A stretch of 64,000 bases of DNA from Saccoglossus kowalevskii (taxonomy: Eukaryota; Hemichordata; Enteropneusta; Harrimaniidae), in the NCBI RefSeq assembly GCF_000003605.2, contig NW_003123407.1, positions 232,689-296,688 of the forward strand, written 5' to 3'. The position numbers and the translations under genes are program-made. Below are positions 1 through 30,599 of this stretch, piece after piece. Within the stretch, counting starts at the first letter, position 1. Each line of letters starts with the position of its first letter. The notes beneath the pieces were generated by a model. It did no database searches, was not told the origin of the DNA, and saw nothing but the letters and a program-made list of their open reading frames with translations.

Positions 1-339
1 GACCATGGAGGTGGTGGTATGATCAACTTATAAAACATCTATCTTACGTGGTTACTCACGAATATTTTTGCAGATTCTTATTTGCTCAGTGACCTAAATA
101 ATTAGCATGCCACTGACAAAACAAACTTTAAATTTCCTCAAGTCACATTTCTTTGATTTATGACAAATATACGAGTTGGAGATCCATATACAAATATCAA
201 CCTCCAATAGTCTTCCATATCAAGACTGTTTCATTGTGCGGTTGCTACTATACACAGGTTTTATTTTATATAAATATTATTTCTGACTTGGTTTTTCTTA
301 AAATTTTCTCTGTGAAGATTATCATCCGCACCCTAAGTT

Positions 340-640
340 TTTAACTTAAATGTTGCGTTGATATCAATTTGAAAATACACTGTTTACCAGGAAAACGCGT
401 CTGCGTCAACTTAAAAATGCAATGTGCGTCGTCGTCTACTTGGAAATGCGTCTGCGTCAACTTGAGAATGTTATATGCGTCGTCGTCTACTAGAAAAAAT
501 GTGTCTGCGTCAACTTGAAATGAAAAATGCAAAGTCTACTAGGGGGTCTTGTTTTGCGTCGACAACTTGAAAAGTGCAAGTTGAGTCGTCTACTGGGGGG
601 ACTCGTTTGCTTCGTCAACTTGGAAAATGAAATGTCGTCA
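340..640. repeat. Diverged minisatellite
   Basis: Repeated GCGTCGTCGTCTACT and TGCGTCTGCGTCAACTTGA units, about five to six degenerate copies of roughly 50 bp. Confidence 0.6.
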
Positions 641-1123
641 TCTAGAAATTAAGGAACCGCGTCAACGACAAATACGCTGTAGTGTGTTAGTGACTTCTAC
701 AAATCATCACCCGTTAAATCGCGACTACTACATCTCGCTTTGCGACAACTACTAATTAATTAGCGACGACTGTGAATAAGTTTTGTGCTGATTGCTACTA
801 CTACAATTGGTAAACGTAGACATCGGAAATCGCACTTTTGTTGAAGAAGCAGCATAATTTTGAAGCTATATGTTTTACCATGCAATTTATATCGACGCAG
901 CAGGGTCCCGTACGGCTTTCCATAGGCACAACCTAATAGACTGCGTTCTAAAATGAGATGACAGTGTAGTCTCTGCCGGCTTCTATTTTAGTGCAAATTA
1001 CAAGTGTTATCGCCACATACGGTGCATTCAGCCTCATATGGGGTATTCCGTGATGATTGGGAATATTTAACGAGGCTGTTTGACCATCTTTTTCTCGGCC
1101 TTGTTTTGACTTACATGTTTCTA

Positions 1124-1240
1124 TTAAAGGGCTGTGGTCGCCGCGCAGCGTCTATTCGAATTCACGTAAACAATGTATGTCACACGCTACGAGTCCCACA
1201 TCGAACAGGTCGCGTCGGGTCAACGACCACCGCCCTTAGA
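1124..1240. mobile_element. TTAA-type MITE, copy 1
   Basis: Termini TTAAAGGGCTGTGGTCGCCG and CGACCACCGCCCTTA, with internal ATTCGAATTCACGTAAACAA. A roughly 120-136 bp family with TTAA at the ends, as in piggyBac-type insertions. No coding capacity. Confidence 0.65.
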
Positions 1241-3566
1241 TAATGCCGTTGTTGTAAATTGCTATTGTCAAGTAAGTGTCCCCTAGACTTTTTAATGGTC
1301 AACCCGTTATCAGACAATTTCTCGCGTCACAATACAGACATTCAATAAGCCTTAACCAACTTTCAGTCCAAATTGAGTTTGTTTTGTTAGACTCACAGCT
1401 AGTAGCTTAGTGCGAGGCCGTGGCCGAGCGCTGGCACGACGCATCCGTCTATCGTTCATCTGGCTGGGCGTTCACAAAACTGTTACTTGGCACCACTGCA
1501 GCAGTCATTCCTCCAATCGCAATGTAAATCATTTAAATGCATCGACCCTAGTGTCTTCCTTATTTTTTATCATTATGAAATTTTATATTCCCAGGTGAAA
1601 AACGAATTTCAAGAATGACGTTTTAAATCATGCAGATTCATGGGCCAGTGGTCGGGAAACCGCTCGGTTCACCGTGGAGTTTTCTGCCCCTGTTACAATG
1701 GCGGAAAATTTACTGGTATCGACCAAGCTACAAGTAACAATACAACAATCCCGACGTCGAGGAGTGTTTTCGCCCATCATGGGTTGGTGGGTCGTCCATT
1801 ATTGTATGATTCAAATTAAGTTTGTTGTGATAGACTCGCATTTTGCAAGGGTAGATTCGGTAGTGGGGTCCAACCTAGGGTAATGTATTACCAATATATT
1901 TAATTTATTGACAATCGTCATATTCAACTCCAGAGGACGCAACACTACGCAAGCGTGTGTCATCAACATTTTAAAACACGTATATAAGTCTAAAATAAAG
2001 TGCGTACACTGACTACACTGGCTACTCACCAAACATCTACGTAGCTACATAACAATCATCCAGATTAACAACAGAGTTACCTGTGCGACAAAAGAAGCAG
2101 GGCGGGGAGGGGTGTTAGTCAAATCAACTGTTGAATGTCAATAAAATTGTTACCATAAATCGCGCCATCTAGTGACGGGGCGATTATATGACGTATATTG
2201 GTGACACGAAGGCAACTCAAAGTATCGATATTGATTTTATCTGCCACATAAATTTGACAATTGATTTAATTTACTGATTACTAATCTATATGTATTTGCG
2301 GAACTGGATTTCATCAATCAATCAATATCAATCAATATGCAAAGTTCGTTGTCACGGTTTTTTATGAGTCTTCGCTACGCAGTTCTGATGACAATGTCGC
2401 TTTAACATGCTGTCCCTTGAGTCACAGCACAACGCATATCTCTCGCAATCAACGATTACAAATTTAACCGCACACAGAAAACAGTTCACACAGATAATGC
2501 TAGGTAATATTGTTTATCAGCGCACGCGCGGCTTCTCACGCAATGTCTATTTTTGATCTAGGTTATCGTGGAGGACGAGCTTTTTATACACGGGTGATGT
2601 CGCAGTGTTACACCGAACGATGTTAAATGTGGTTGAACACTGAATTGATCAACTCAACTGGAAACTTACAACTCAGTACCAAGACAGTTGCGCCAGGGGC
2701 GGGGCGGGGTGGGGTGCGATGGGGTGATAGTGTTCATCTCACAGATGTTACCTATCCTCCCAGTATCAATCAGCATGTTTACGCATGCGCGTGACGCATG
2801 ATTGTATATTTATAGAAGTATAAAAAGGGTACTTTTACTCTTGTACAACATTTGGTAATCAGGCACTTTATAAATGCTTAAATTAGTCAGGAAATGTTAT
2901 GATCATTCTGGGTAATGTTTTGAGCGTGTAGAAAAACGTCAGTGTTTTCCAGGTAAACTGGGGTGAATTATAAATTCGGAACACGTTCGGCCCACAGAGC
3001 TACAACGCAGAAGTTGAGAGCTACTGTTCTCTTTCGTAACAAGATGGCTTAACGAAGACAGTCGCTTATTCTAAAACACTCGCTTTACTGAATTCGCTAA
3101 AACGACATATTTTGTGGCAATTCCCATACTTTTGAAGGCCTTCAACGAGTTCTGTGAACTATTTGCACGAAATTAATTGGAAGGGGACGAGGCCTTCTTA
3201 TAGAGTATAATATAAAGGTCCTCGACATTTGTTACGCAATGATTGTATGCAGTGCACTATGTGGTGGCGTTGACCTTTCGGAATTTGTTGTAATTGTTCG
3301 CATACAAATAACTTACTGGAATTAAGGCAGCTGGGCCGTATAACGCAACATCTAAATAATAATCAAGTTATAAATTTGAATGATTTAACACGAAATATTA
3401 TAGAATGGAATCACCCAGAAGCCAATGACTGACACAGAACACAGACAGCTGAATGGACAATGTGTCTGTCAATTATCAGATCAATATCTGTTTTACAGCT
3501 TTGATGTCACGTGATAACAACTAAGTGTGTTTAACTCAGACAACCAAACTGAGGTTGTCCTAGGTT
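1241..3566. other. No gene recognised
   Basis: Short frames only. A GC-rich patch with GGGGCGGGGTGGGG lies near 2698-2725. No conserved protein, RNA or repeat could be supported. Confidence 0.6.
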
Positions 3567-3702
3567 TTAAAGGGCGGCGGTCGTCGCGCTGCGCGTGTTC
3601 GAATATTATGTAAATAAACAATGTACTGTACACTCGTTCATGCGTATGTCGCTTTGAGTCCTATATCGAACAGGACGCGGCGCTACGACCACCGCCCTTT
3701 AA
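3567..3702. mobile_element. TTAA-type MITE, copy 2
   Basis: Clean 136-bp copy: TTAAAGGGCGGCGGTCGTCG at the left and ACGACCACCGCCCTTTAA at the right, with TTAA at both outer ends. Confidence 0.75.
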
Positions 3703-3866
3703 GTCGAGTTTAGTGCGTACACGAAGTAGAATTAGAATAGCAAGGCATGACGGGATTTACGATGAAGACAAAAATCTTTGTAGAAAAACGGAGAAACACA
3801 CCAGTATAAATCTATATAACTTGCGAACGCCGTAAACTCCAAATAAACGTCCATTGCTGTATTTTG

Positions 3867-3995
3867 ATGGCCACGAATGTGAATAACGCCGCCAGGATAA
3901 GACGGGTAAAGATGAGAATTGCAGTTTTGTGTATCTTGCTTATCGTATCATCCATATTTATATTCTTTGTACAAAATGGAGAGCTCAGCAAAAAG
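3867..3995 (+). CDS. Candidate exon 1 of a type II membrane protein
   Basis: The ATG at 3867 opens MATNVNNAARIRRVK followed by a 20-residue hydrophobic segment (MRIAVLCILLIVSSIFIFF) and QNGELSKK, ending at a possible donor AAAAG|GTTAAT. A short basic tail, one membrane anchor and a polar stem are the layout of Golgi glycosyltransferases and sulfotransferases, but no catalytic exon was found downstream on this strand. TATA-like stretches lie about 50 bp upstream. A repeat with a nested Penelope-like element begins 75 bp after the donor. It could be an orphan exon or chance. Confidence 0.3.
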
Positions 3996-4070
3996 GTTAA
4001 TTTTTTTATTATAAGGCAACCCTTATATTTAATCGTACACCAAGAATATAACCGTCTTCATATGAAACAG

Positions 4071-4974
4071 TTAAAATGGCGATGGTCGTCGCGCAGCGCG
4101 TGCTCGAATTTCATGTAAACAAACAATGTATTTTACACGCACTGTGTACGTCGCTACGAGTCCCATATCGAACATTTTCACATTTTACAAACCAGTGAGG
4201 AGACAAGTTCTACGTTTCCACTAATGCCTACTACTGCCTGGCGCCGTGACACTAATTTAAGGAGGTTATTGGTGCATACGGGTGAAAGGGGAGACCCCGA
4301 GAAATATGGTTCTGTCCCGTGTAATCGTCCTAGGTGTAATACTTGTCCTTTTATTACAGACACTAATCGTATATTTGGTCCCAAGGGAGATGTTGAGGTC
4401 AAATATCCGTTCAGTTGTATCACTATGAATGTTGTATATTGCATTTCATGTATTAGATGCGGGAAACTTTATATTGGTTCTACAGTTCGTCGACTGGGTG
4501 ATCGGTTTGCTGAGCATCTCACGGCAAACTAGACAGAAAAATCGTTATTATCCGGTTTCACTTCATTTTAATCTAGTGGACATATATACAGATATGTCTA
4601 TTTCTGGTGTATGTGTGTCAATGGCAACGAAAATCAGCTCAGGCGTGTCGAGGAGGAAACTATATTCCGCCTTGGAACTAAAGAACCCCGTGGTATTAAC
4701 AAACAGTTCAACTCATTTGTTGAGCTCACTACCTAAGGCGCGTTATTTGTTCTATTGTGGAATTTTTTGTGATTCTAACTTATAGTTCATGCGCGTTCTT
4801 ACGTTCCTATGTTCTACCTGTACGTTTATCACACTTGCTTCTATGCTATCGATAAAGAGCCATTGCTCGAAACGTCTAGCTATTTTTAATAGTTATTTAG
4901 GACTACGATTACCAAATATTATCTTCAATATACCATATCGAACAGGACGCGGCACGACGACCAACGCCCGTTAA
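4071..4974. mobile_element. TTAA-type MITE, copy 3, interrupted by a Penelope-like element
   Basis: Left half at 4071-4173 and right half at 4933-4974 join into one MITE of the same family. The intervening 759 bp is a Penelope-like insertion flanked by the 11-bp repeat CCATATCGAAC. Confidence 0.75.
4174..4932 (+). mobile_element. Penelope-like element fragment (GIY-YIG endonuclease end)
   Basis: A 5'-truncated retroelement piece. It encodes a Cys-rich stretch (CNRPRCNTCPF) followed by the GIY-YIG signature (VVYCISCIRCGKLYIGST and R...H), the 3' domain of Penelope-like elements. The reverse transcriptase part is absent and the element is broken. It is inserted in a TTAA-type MITE with an 11-bp target duplication. 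Confidence 0.8.
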
Positions 4975-7900
4975 GAAATGTACATGTACACAATATTACT
5001 GGTACTTGAGGGGCAAAGGGCTTCCGACGGTGGCGACGCTATACAAATATATCGAGACGTAATAGGTTTGACAGTAGAGCAATTTTAGACAATTTCCATC
5101 CTTGTTCAAAAGGTGTCGAATTTAATCACACCATCAAAAGAGGCAGCAAGTTCGTTCGAAGTTCGTGCATGACGCGTAAAATCTGTGCAAAGTTGCCAAA
5201 ATTCCAAGAGTTCACGGTACTGTAAGGTGACATTTACACGCAAATACTTGTTGTTGTTGTTATATCAAACGGATACTTGGAAGATTATTGTAACTGTTGC
5301 ATAGCAACGAACTAGGAACAAGGAAACATGTTGGCGGATAATTGTGACGTATTGGAATACAAATACCACGTGACACAGTAAACTGAACATGATATATTGA
5401 CTTAAGCAAAATTAAAATTCCTGCACGCGTCAAATAGATTATACCATTGCCAATTTCATCACGTATGTTTATTTGTCCCAATTCCTAATTAGAACCGGTA
5501 CATGTGGATTGATTTGTTAAATTACATGCAGCTGCCTGTTTATTCACAGGGTGAAGTCTGCAAAACATTCAGTTTAAGGCAGTTTCAGCACCACTGAGCA
5601 TGTCACTGCACAAATACGAAATGTATTATGGGAGACAACCTCTTATTGTATATCATGGAAAACTGTTATCACACTGGAAACTCACTATTTTATGACAATT
5701 ATTTAAAATGTTTTCACAAGATTAGAAAGCGGTGTTAAAATGCCGGTTTTCACATTGTTTTATGACATTTTGGATTCTTTTATCTCTTTCATTTCGGTAT
5801 CCTGAATGAATACAACATACTGGTTTTTCAATTGCGTATTCAGTTCACTTTTTTATTACGCTGTTGTCTAATTAATTAATTGTTGTTATATCAAACGGAT
5901 AATTAATTAATTAATTTTACAATAGTTGTTTGTATGATTTCCCGAGCAAAACATGGATAACCGATTATCTGTCTCCTCGTCTGAATTAATATGTATATAA
6001 CAGGTGCATTTCAGAACTGAGGGTTAATATAACACTACAATAAAGACGTTCCGTTTTTTAAAAACATTTGTTGTGCCAGGCGACAGTTCCGGACATTGAA
6101 TGTAACTGTTGTCTCTCCAGGCTCGGTCGAACACAAGCACCTGCGGACCTTAACCAAGGTTCCCCCAAAGTCGCATTCGTTAGTGAATGAATCTCTGCCA
6201 GTGGAATTGGCCTTTCCATTGAGTCTGTGGCACACTCACCTATGGTAGGGGTCGACCCATTGGATGTTCAGCCTAAGTAGGATTTGAACTTGGGTCTACC
6301 GATCATGAGTCCGTTTTCGACATTGTGATAATTCTTTCGTTTTTTGACCAAACAACTAAAACAATTGATTTTGATAAGTGAATTCAGAAATATTTCTAAT
6401 ATTTACTGATTTCACGGGAATATTAATTAGAGACAGAACATAATTTAGTATATCGTCGATATTTTTGTTAGTTTTGTATTATGACTGAACGAAGCTGATT
6501 GAAATTATAAAATATCTAGCGTGTTCAACAACAATAACTTTATGAAAAAAGATTTTACCTGGTAAATATATTGCTTTTCTTCCGTAAAAACGAAAGAATT
6601 TAACAATGTCGAAAATTTAAAGTCTAATATGCAAAATATGATTTATTTCGACTACCCTGCCAGGTATTATTTTAGTGACATAAGATTCACATGTTTAATG
6701 TAATGGGATTTCTGAGATCCCCAGATCTTGTAACCAAGTATCATGTTCGCACCACGGTAGCTTTCAACACCCAACTAGTAAACACCCAGGCGTTGTAATC
6801 TATAGTTTATCCTTATGGACAATAACCAGTTAGAAGTGTACTTGCCTGCGGATTAGATCCATGGAAATTAGAAATGCGCATAATTAATTATGTCACGTGA
6901 GCAGCTAATCAAAATATTTTCCCGTGTGCACAATATGTAGGTAGCAGCTACAAGCGCACTCAACGTAAAAACTCAACAATTAGCTATATATAGACAAACG
7001 ACAACACTTTGTTAATTCCTGATACAACTGCATACCAATATACATCATCAGTAATTCAGACAAAGTAAAGGTCACGTGGTTTTATGAGTTATATAAGCCA
7101 TGATGAACAGTGAGAAAAAAGAATAAGCATAATAATGTGGCATAATTTCGAACCATACTCCTTTTCGATTTTAATGGACAAACAATTCTGTTCATTAAAA
7201 ACAATGTACTTCCTCGTGTTTCAATAAACTTGGGGTGCACCTGATAATGATGACTGGCCTCTAAGTGTTCACAATATCATTTATATGGTTTTAAATGAGT
7301 AAAGTAGAAATTACGCAATAACCCCAGTCACATGACTTCTATACACCCTATAGTTTGTTGGATAAATTTGCCATCATATATTGGTATGATTGAACTATAT
7401 TATGCTTATATTATAATGTGATTTATAAAGCCGATATTTAGCGCCGGTAATTGTTATTACTGCTGTATATAATAGAGAATTATGCAGAGACATTAATAAA
7501 CATTTATTCGATCCAAAAGACACGCGTTCGATGTTCACTGATTCAAATAGCTGCTGTATAACTGAATCGCTTAACGGCAACTTGAAAGACCGGATCTTTA
7601 AAAGCTATGGGACCCCACTTTAATATTATATTACAAATGCCAACGATGTATAATAAGAAATGATCTTAGTTGAGTTAAGAAAGCACGATTATTCAATTAT
7701 TGCGGGCATCGATTCAGCTCGACCGTTCAACATACGCAGCGGGCAACATTTTGTTTTGTTTTGTGATTTACTCTCGTCAAACGGTGACACGTTTACCGAC
7801 ACTCGGCGACAACTAGTGTGACTTCTTTTATTTAAAGTAACCAACGTAAACCATGTTCACAATCTTCATTGGCTACATTGTTTCTGTCATTGAGCATGTG

Positions 7901-8019
7901 CGTGTTACGTCTAGGCACTATTTTATTTCGGCTCATTAATTAAACAAGCAGCTTCTCGGCTGAGATAACTCCAATGTTAGCAATGCACATTTGAATTGAA
8001 GAACTGAATATATCATTAG
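4975..8019. other. No gene recognised
   Basis: AT-rich DNA with short chance frames, apart from the SINE-like piece at 6090-6315. Confidence 0.6.
6090..6315 (-). repeat. SINE-like fragment
   Basis: On the minus strand an anticodon-arm-like segment (GGACTCATGATCGG) is followed by a B-box-like AAGTTCAAATCCTAC, then a non-tRNA body rich in GC. The 5' tRNA half is missing. It looks like a truncated tRNA-derived SINE, not a functional tRNA. Confidence 0.4.
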
Positions 8020-8465
8020 AAAATGAACAATATGTATAGTATCAAAGCAGTCGGACTTGCTGTGTTCAACAAGAATTTGAAAATATCACTTTTTACCAAA
8101 AATAACAAAAATATTCATTACAATTACATTATTGAAGATATCATCACGAAATGAACAAATGTGAGAGAGGTCTACCTGAGGTACATATATGTATGGTATC
8201 AAAGCAATCAGACTTGCGGTTTTTAACAAGAAGTCAGAAATATCACTTTTTACCAAAAATAACAAAAATATTCACCAAAATTAGATAATTGAAGATATCA
8301 TCACAAAATGAACAAATCTGAGAGAGGTAAAGCAATAAGAGCGGTACTTTTCAAGAAGAATTTGAAAATGTAAAAGGTTGACACGAACGATGGACGCCGA
8401 CGGACAATCACTCATATGTTAAGCTCCGCTCCGCTCGACAAAGTTGTCAGCGGAGCTAAAAAATA
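8020..8465 (+). repeat. Dispersed repeat with palindromic tail
   Basis: Two imperfect direct copies of about 170 bp (8040-8165 and 8195-8325, sharing ATATCACTTTTTACCAAAAA), then a GGTTGACACG tract and a tail palindrome TTAAGCTCCGCT ... AGCGGAGCTAAAA. Tails of this kind are widespread in mollusc-like genomes. Confidence 0.5.
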
Positions 8466-8904
8466 GCACAAATTGTGTCACTGTAAAAATTGTATATGAT
8501 TGTATGCTAATAGGTTCGCGAGTGTATTGTACTGCAAGGCGCTGAAGATTAAATCAGCTTTTTAAATATAAATCGAATGTATTTGTTTGGAAATTAACGA
8601 TATATCGTTCATGTATATACTGGAAACCACAATGCGATCTTTATAAATCTAAAGACACTATCAATGAACGAAATGGTTGAAACAACTTTTCACGTTTTAC
8701 TTTAATTTATTCAAATATCGTACACTTGCAAATTACTACATTATAAAATGTGAATGATTTATGCAAATTACAAAAAGCCTATAATAAAAATTGTGTTTAA
8801 AGTATTTTTTAAGTTCCGAAAATTGAACGAGGAACTTCCAAACGTGCATAATTATAATATTGTTAAGTAAATACTGTGTAATATCAAGGATGAATGATGC
8901 ACAA

Positions 8905-9770
8905 TGAAACAATAATGGTATGCTCACAGACAATCATGGTATGCACACAGATCACAAGGGTATGCTCACAGACAATCAGGGTATGCTGACAATCAGGTTT
9001 TGCTTACAAGCATTCATGGTATGCTCACAGACAATCAGGCTTATGCACACCAACTACCAGGTTATGCTTGCAAACAATCAAGCAATCAGATTATACTGAC
9101 AGGTAATTAGCGTATGCACAAAGGCAATCAGCTTATACACATGGACTATCAGTTTATGCTCACAGACAATCAGGGTATGCTCACAGGCAATCAGGATATG
9201 CTCACGGACAATCAGGCTTATGCACATAAACTACCAGGTTATGCTTGCAAACAATCAAGTTATGCTCCCAGACAATCAGGGATGCCCACAGACAATCAGG
9301 TTATGCCTGCAAACAATCAGGTTATGCTGACAGGTAATTAAGGTATACATACATACAGGCAATCAGCTTATGCCCATAGACTATCTGGGTATGATCGCGG
9401 ACAATCAGGGTATACTCACAGACAATCAGGGTATGCTCACGGGTATTCAGGGTATGCTCAAAGACAACCAGGTTATGTTCACAGACAATAAAGGTATGCT
9501 CCCAGGCAATCAGATTATGTCGACAGGTTATTAGGGTATTCACAAAGGCAATATACAGCTTATACACATAGACTATCAATTTATGCTTGCAGACAATCAG
9601 GATATGCTTACTGACAATCATGTTATACTTACAGACAATCAGGGTATGCTCACAGACAATCAGGGTATGCTCACAGGTAATCACAGGTCATGCTTACACA
9701 CGGAAAGTCGGGGTATGCACATAGGCAATAAGGGTATGCTTACAGACATCGGGTTATGCTTAGAGAAAAT
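8905..9770. repeat. About 21-bp minisatellite
   Basis: Around 40 degenerate units like CAGACAATCAGGGTATGCTCA. Open frames on both strands here follow from the repeat and are not genes. Confidence 0.8.
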
Positions 9771-10063
9771 CGGAGAAAACACATCTAAATCAGAATTCCT
9801 GAAATCTGTAAAAAACACATTAGACTATTCCCCAAATAATGTCTACATATAAGGAGGCAATGGAATTCAATTTAATGAACTTACTGAAAACGAAATGTTT
9901 ATATGATATATAACTATGTGTAGTGGTGTACTGTATCCAAATTAAGAATGTACCTAGACAGTGTCACTCATAAGGGATATGTTCGGGAGTCTACTACTAT
10001 TCATAGTGAATATCTAGTTAGAGGTATAATTAACGAAGCGGTATCATCATCTGATTTGTAGCA

Positions 10064-27497
<17,434 letters not shown>

Positions 27498-27616
27498 AGT
27501 GTGCTTCTCGTCGCCGGTGATTTCTGGCAACAACCGAACAGTCACGACTTGGACGCGCTGCTTGTGGGTTTGATAATGTGCGGCAGACCATAAAAAGAGA
27601 ATTAATTGAGAGTCTC

Positions 27617-27626
27617 GCGCATGCGC
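27617..27626. promoter_or_regulatory. NRF1-like palindrome upstream of nAChR exon 1a
   Basis: GCGCATGCGC, the consensus NRF1-type site, 120 bp upstream of the exon 1a ATG. It lies in about 150 bp of upstream DNA conserved with the exon 1b copy. Role inferred from position and conservation. Confidence 0.5.
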
Positions 27627-28430
27627 GTTGTGGAAACGTAACTGAATCTTTTGTTACAAGGACACCGAGTCCTTTTTAGAATGGAAGTTATTACTTTCCG
27701 TGTTTTTAGTAACACACAGTGACACAGACGGTGTGATTATCGATGCGTTGTTTGACGTAAGATCAAATGTTTTCAATTACGTTGATGTATTTCATATTTT
27801 TACGGAACTTTTCAGAATATAACAACTGTCACTGGTATGTTTAATGATGTAGCTAAAAATAGAGCTCCATGCCGCGACTGACGAGAGTTTATCCACCTTT
27901 GACTTTGACTTTATCCAATCTATACTCAAATATGACTAGGTGTCGGCTCTAGGTCTTCAGGAAAATCTTGACACGTATGAAAGTTATTATTGTAAAAATG
28001 CATAAAAAATGACCGGTGTTCAGTCGATCTGCTAACAACATCTCAGCTGAGGTGTTGACAGTACTTTGATAGAGATATGGTCGCATTTCCTATATGACCA
28101 TTATAGTTTTGACGGAATTCAGAGGCACTGATGAATGGAAACCCGGTATTACTGGCAAGGTGTGTTCCCTATATGAACGTGACGTTATATGAGATTTATT
28201 ACAACTAGACAAAAATATGCCGTAGTCGCCGATGCTGGTATAACGGGTTCAATGGACACCCACACACTGACACTTCCTGTTGTTACAGTAGCACGTACGT
28301 TGTAGTACATCGTATGTCGTTACGGTAGTAAAATAAGGCTTCTATTTGCCCAAATTTAGAGCTTCACAATAGAATATAGTTGACATTATTTTTGTACTAA
28401 CCGCAACCCAACCTAGCACTACTATACTTT

Positions 28431-30599
28431 GCGTGTGGCGTACAGGTGACTGATCGAAGACAGATATACAGAATAGGAGTTCAAACAAATGTATGCGAAA
28501 ATTACAATCTATTTCTATCAGAAAACGACGATACGCTGTGAGTAAACATATTTTTGACCCAGGCGTCATTTTCGGTCACCGAGTGCATCTAGTGTTTTTT
28601 AACACAGAGACAACATTGCATGCTCGTAACTCGTAATATTCTGTAGTAATAACAGACTAGTCAATTACCACAATTGCATGCTGCAAAGTTTAGGTTTCGG
28701 TGTTATTGTCGAGAAGGCAGAGTTATTTTAAACAGTGGGGTCTTAAAGCAGGTGTGGACTTGCTGCTGACTGGCCAGTGACAACTGATGGTGAAAATTGA
28801 AGAATTATTTGTTTATGTTGGAAATATATTGCCATTTCCTCATAGTTAAATTAAATCGAAGAAGCCAGTATATACGTAGGTAACATCACATGAATATAGG
28901 AGAGTTATTTTAAGCTACTCTCTCACAACACTCTTCTGTCCATTTTTGTAAGATGGGAAGTAGGGTGAATAGTGTGCGTACGCCGATTTAAAAGGGGAGA
29001 ATTCCTGCGTCTGACGAGATCTTGCAAAGGGCGAGTTTTCAACACCCTGAACCACGTGACAATGAAAAATGTAAAGTGTAACAAATACCAAACATAATTT
29101 TACAGTTTACAACTTATCATTTTTTCTAAGCAGATGATCATACAAGTACCTGCTTTATAATGTAGAATATGAACTGTGACCCACTCATTTGTCGAATAAC
29201 GTGAGATCTCGCGAAGCGCTGCAAATGGTCTAATCGTACTGAAAATACTAGTAGGCTTGTCCCTTTCATGACATTAACAGTACATAGCAGTGTTCACGCA
29301 GCACGAAATATAGACTAATATGCATTAAGCTAATCTCGTATGTTTGCACGTTGGATAGATCCAGTTGTGTTCACGCACGGAAGCAAAAAGTAGTTAGCAA
29401 GGGCTAAGAAACGCCCAAATTTGTTAAGAATATACAAAAAATATTCAGTCATTTTAACTATTATTGCTAGTATAGTTACTAGTAACTAGAAAGGTATATA
29501 TGTTCGTTCTACGGTGATAAAACAATACCTAGGCCACTGTGCCTAGGCAAATTCGGAAAGTGTAGATTCCATAGTCTCGTCATCAATTAATTCCTTTCTC
29601 GAGAACAATATAGATGTGCTCGCACTGATTGTCATATCGGAAATGGCATACCGAAAATGAATAGCTATGAATATAATAGTACATCTTCCAAATAAATATT
29701 GTATACAATGGCGTTTTGAGCACTTAGCCAGAGCTAAACGTCAACGCACATTATGTTAGCCTGTACTAATGATCTGCCCCAGGTCGTAAAACAGGACAGA
29801 TTTAATCTGTACCAGTTGTTTAGCCCGTGCTACGCGTTCAAGCTCGTTTTCTTAGCACGGACTAAGGTACGTATTTGAGCTGTGCGTAAACTCGACTAGT
29901 ATCATGTTTGTACTGTTTCATACACTCCCAGCTACGTAATGACGTGATCCAATTACCATTCTTGGAATACTCTGTTTTTTTTTTAGTTATTATTGACTTA
30001 TCAGAGTCCTAATAACGCCCAAGAAGTTGTACGTGTGAAATAAATGTAAAAGAGAAATATTTTGGCATATTTTTCATTTGGTATTTAGTGGTGGATATAG
30101 AATAAAATACTGAAAACGTGGGAGAAAATTGATGTACGATACCCAATGAAAACAGTCAGTTACGGCATGTCATTTTACTATTTATCCAATGCCATAGAAA
30201 TATTTCAATATCTCTTCTGTTGTCTTACGAGATATAACTATTGTATTTTCATTATCTTTATTGTTTGTCCTTGTTATCAAAGAGTGCTTTCATTGTAGTC
30301 TATATGGAAACTGTGGGTATTTCCCCCATTATTTGTCACTTTTCCCCCACAAAGCACATATACAGTAAACCAAAGAAATCCGTCATGTTGCTGAGTACTA
30401 GTAATACTAAAATTGTGAATTAATGAATGACCACCCTTTAATGCGAGTATACCACGAGATTTTGACCAGTTTCACGACATATACACTATAGCGAGTCTGT
30501 ATATGGCCAAACTCATATGTTTTCCGGTTTAAGTTGATCTTGACCTTACTATTCACGTTTTGGACCTACTTCTAAACACAAACGAGCATTTACAGGTCT
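28431..30599. other. Spacer between the duplicated exon 1 blocks
   Basis: No coding, RNA or repeat signal could be supported. Confidence 0.6.

Noticed and set aside
6265-6310. Possible tRNA gene (B-box-like sequence with a CAT anticodon-like triplet)
   Set aside because: No A box or acceptor stem; the 5' half is missing, so a SINE fragment is the better reading.
9114-9852. Open frames on both strands with repeated DNQGMLT or EHTLIVC text
   Set aside because: Products of the 21-bp minisatellite.
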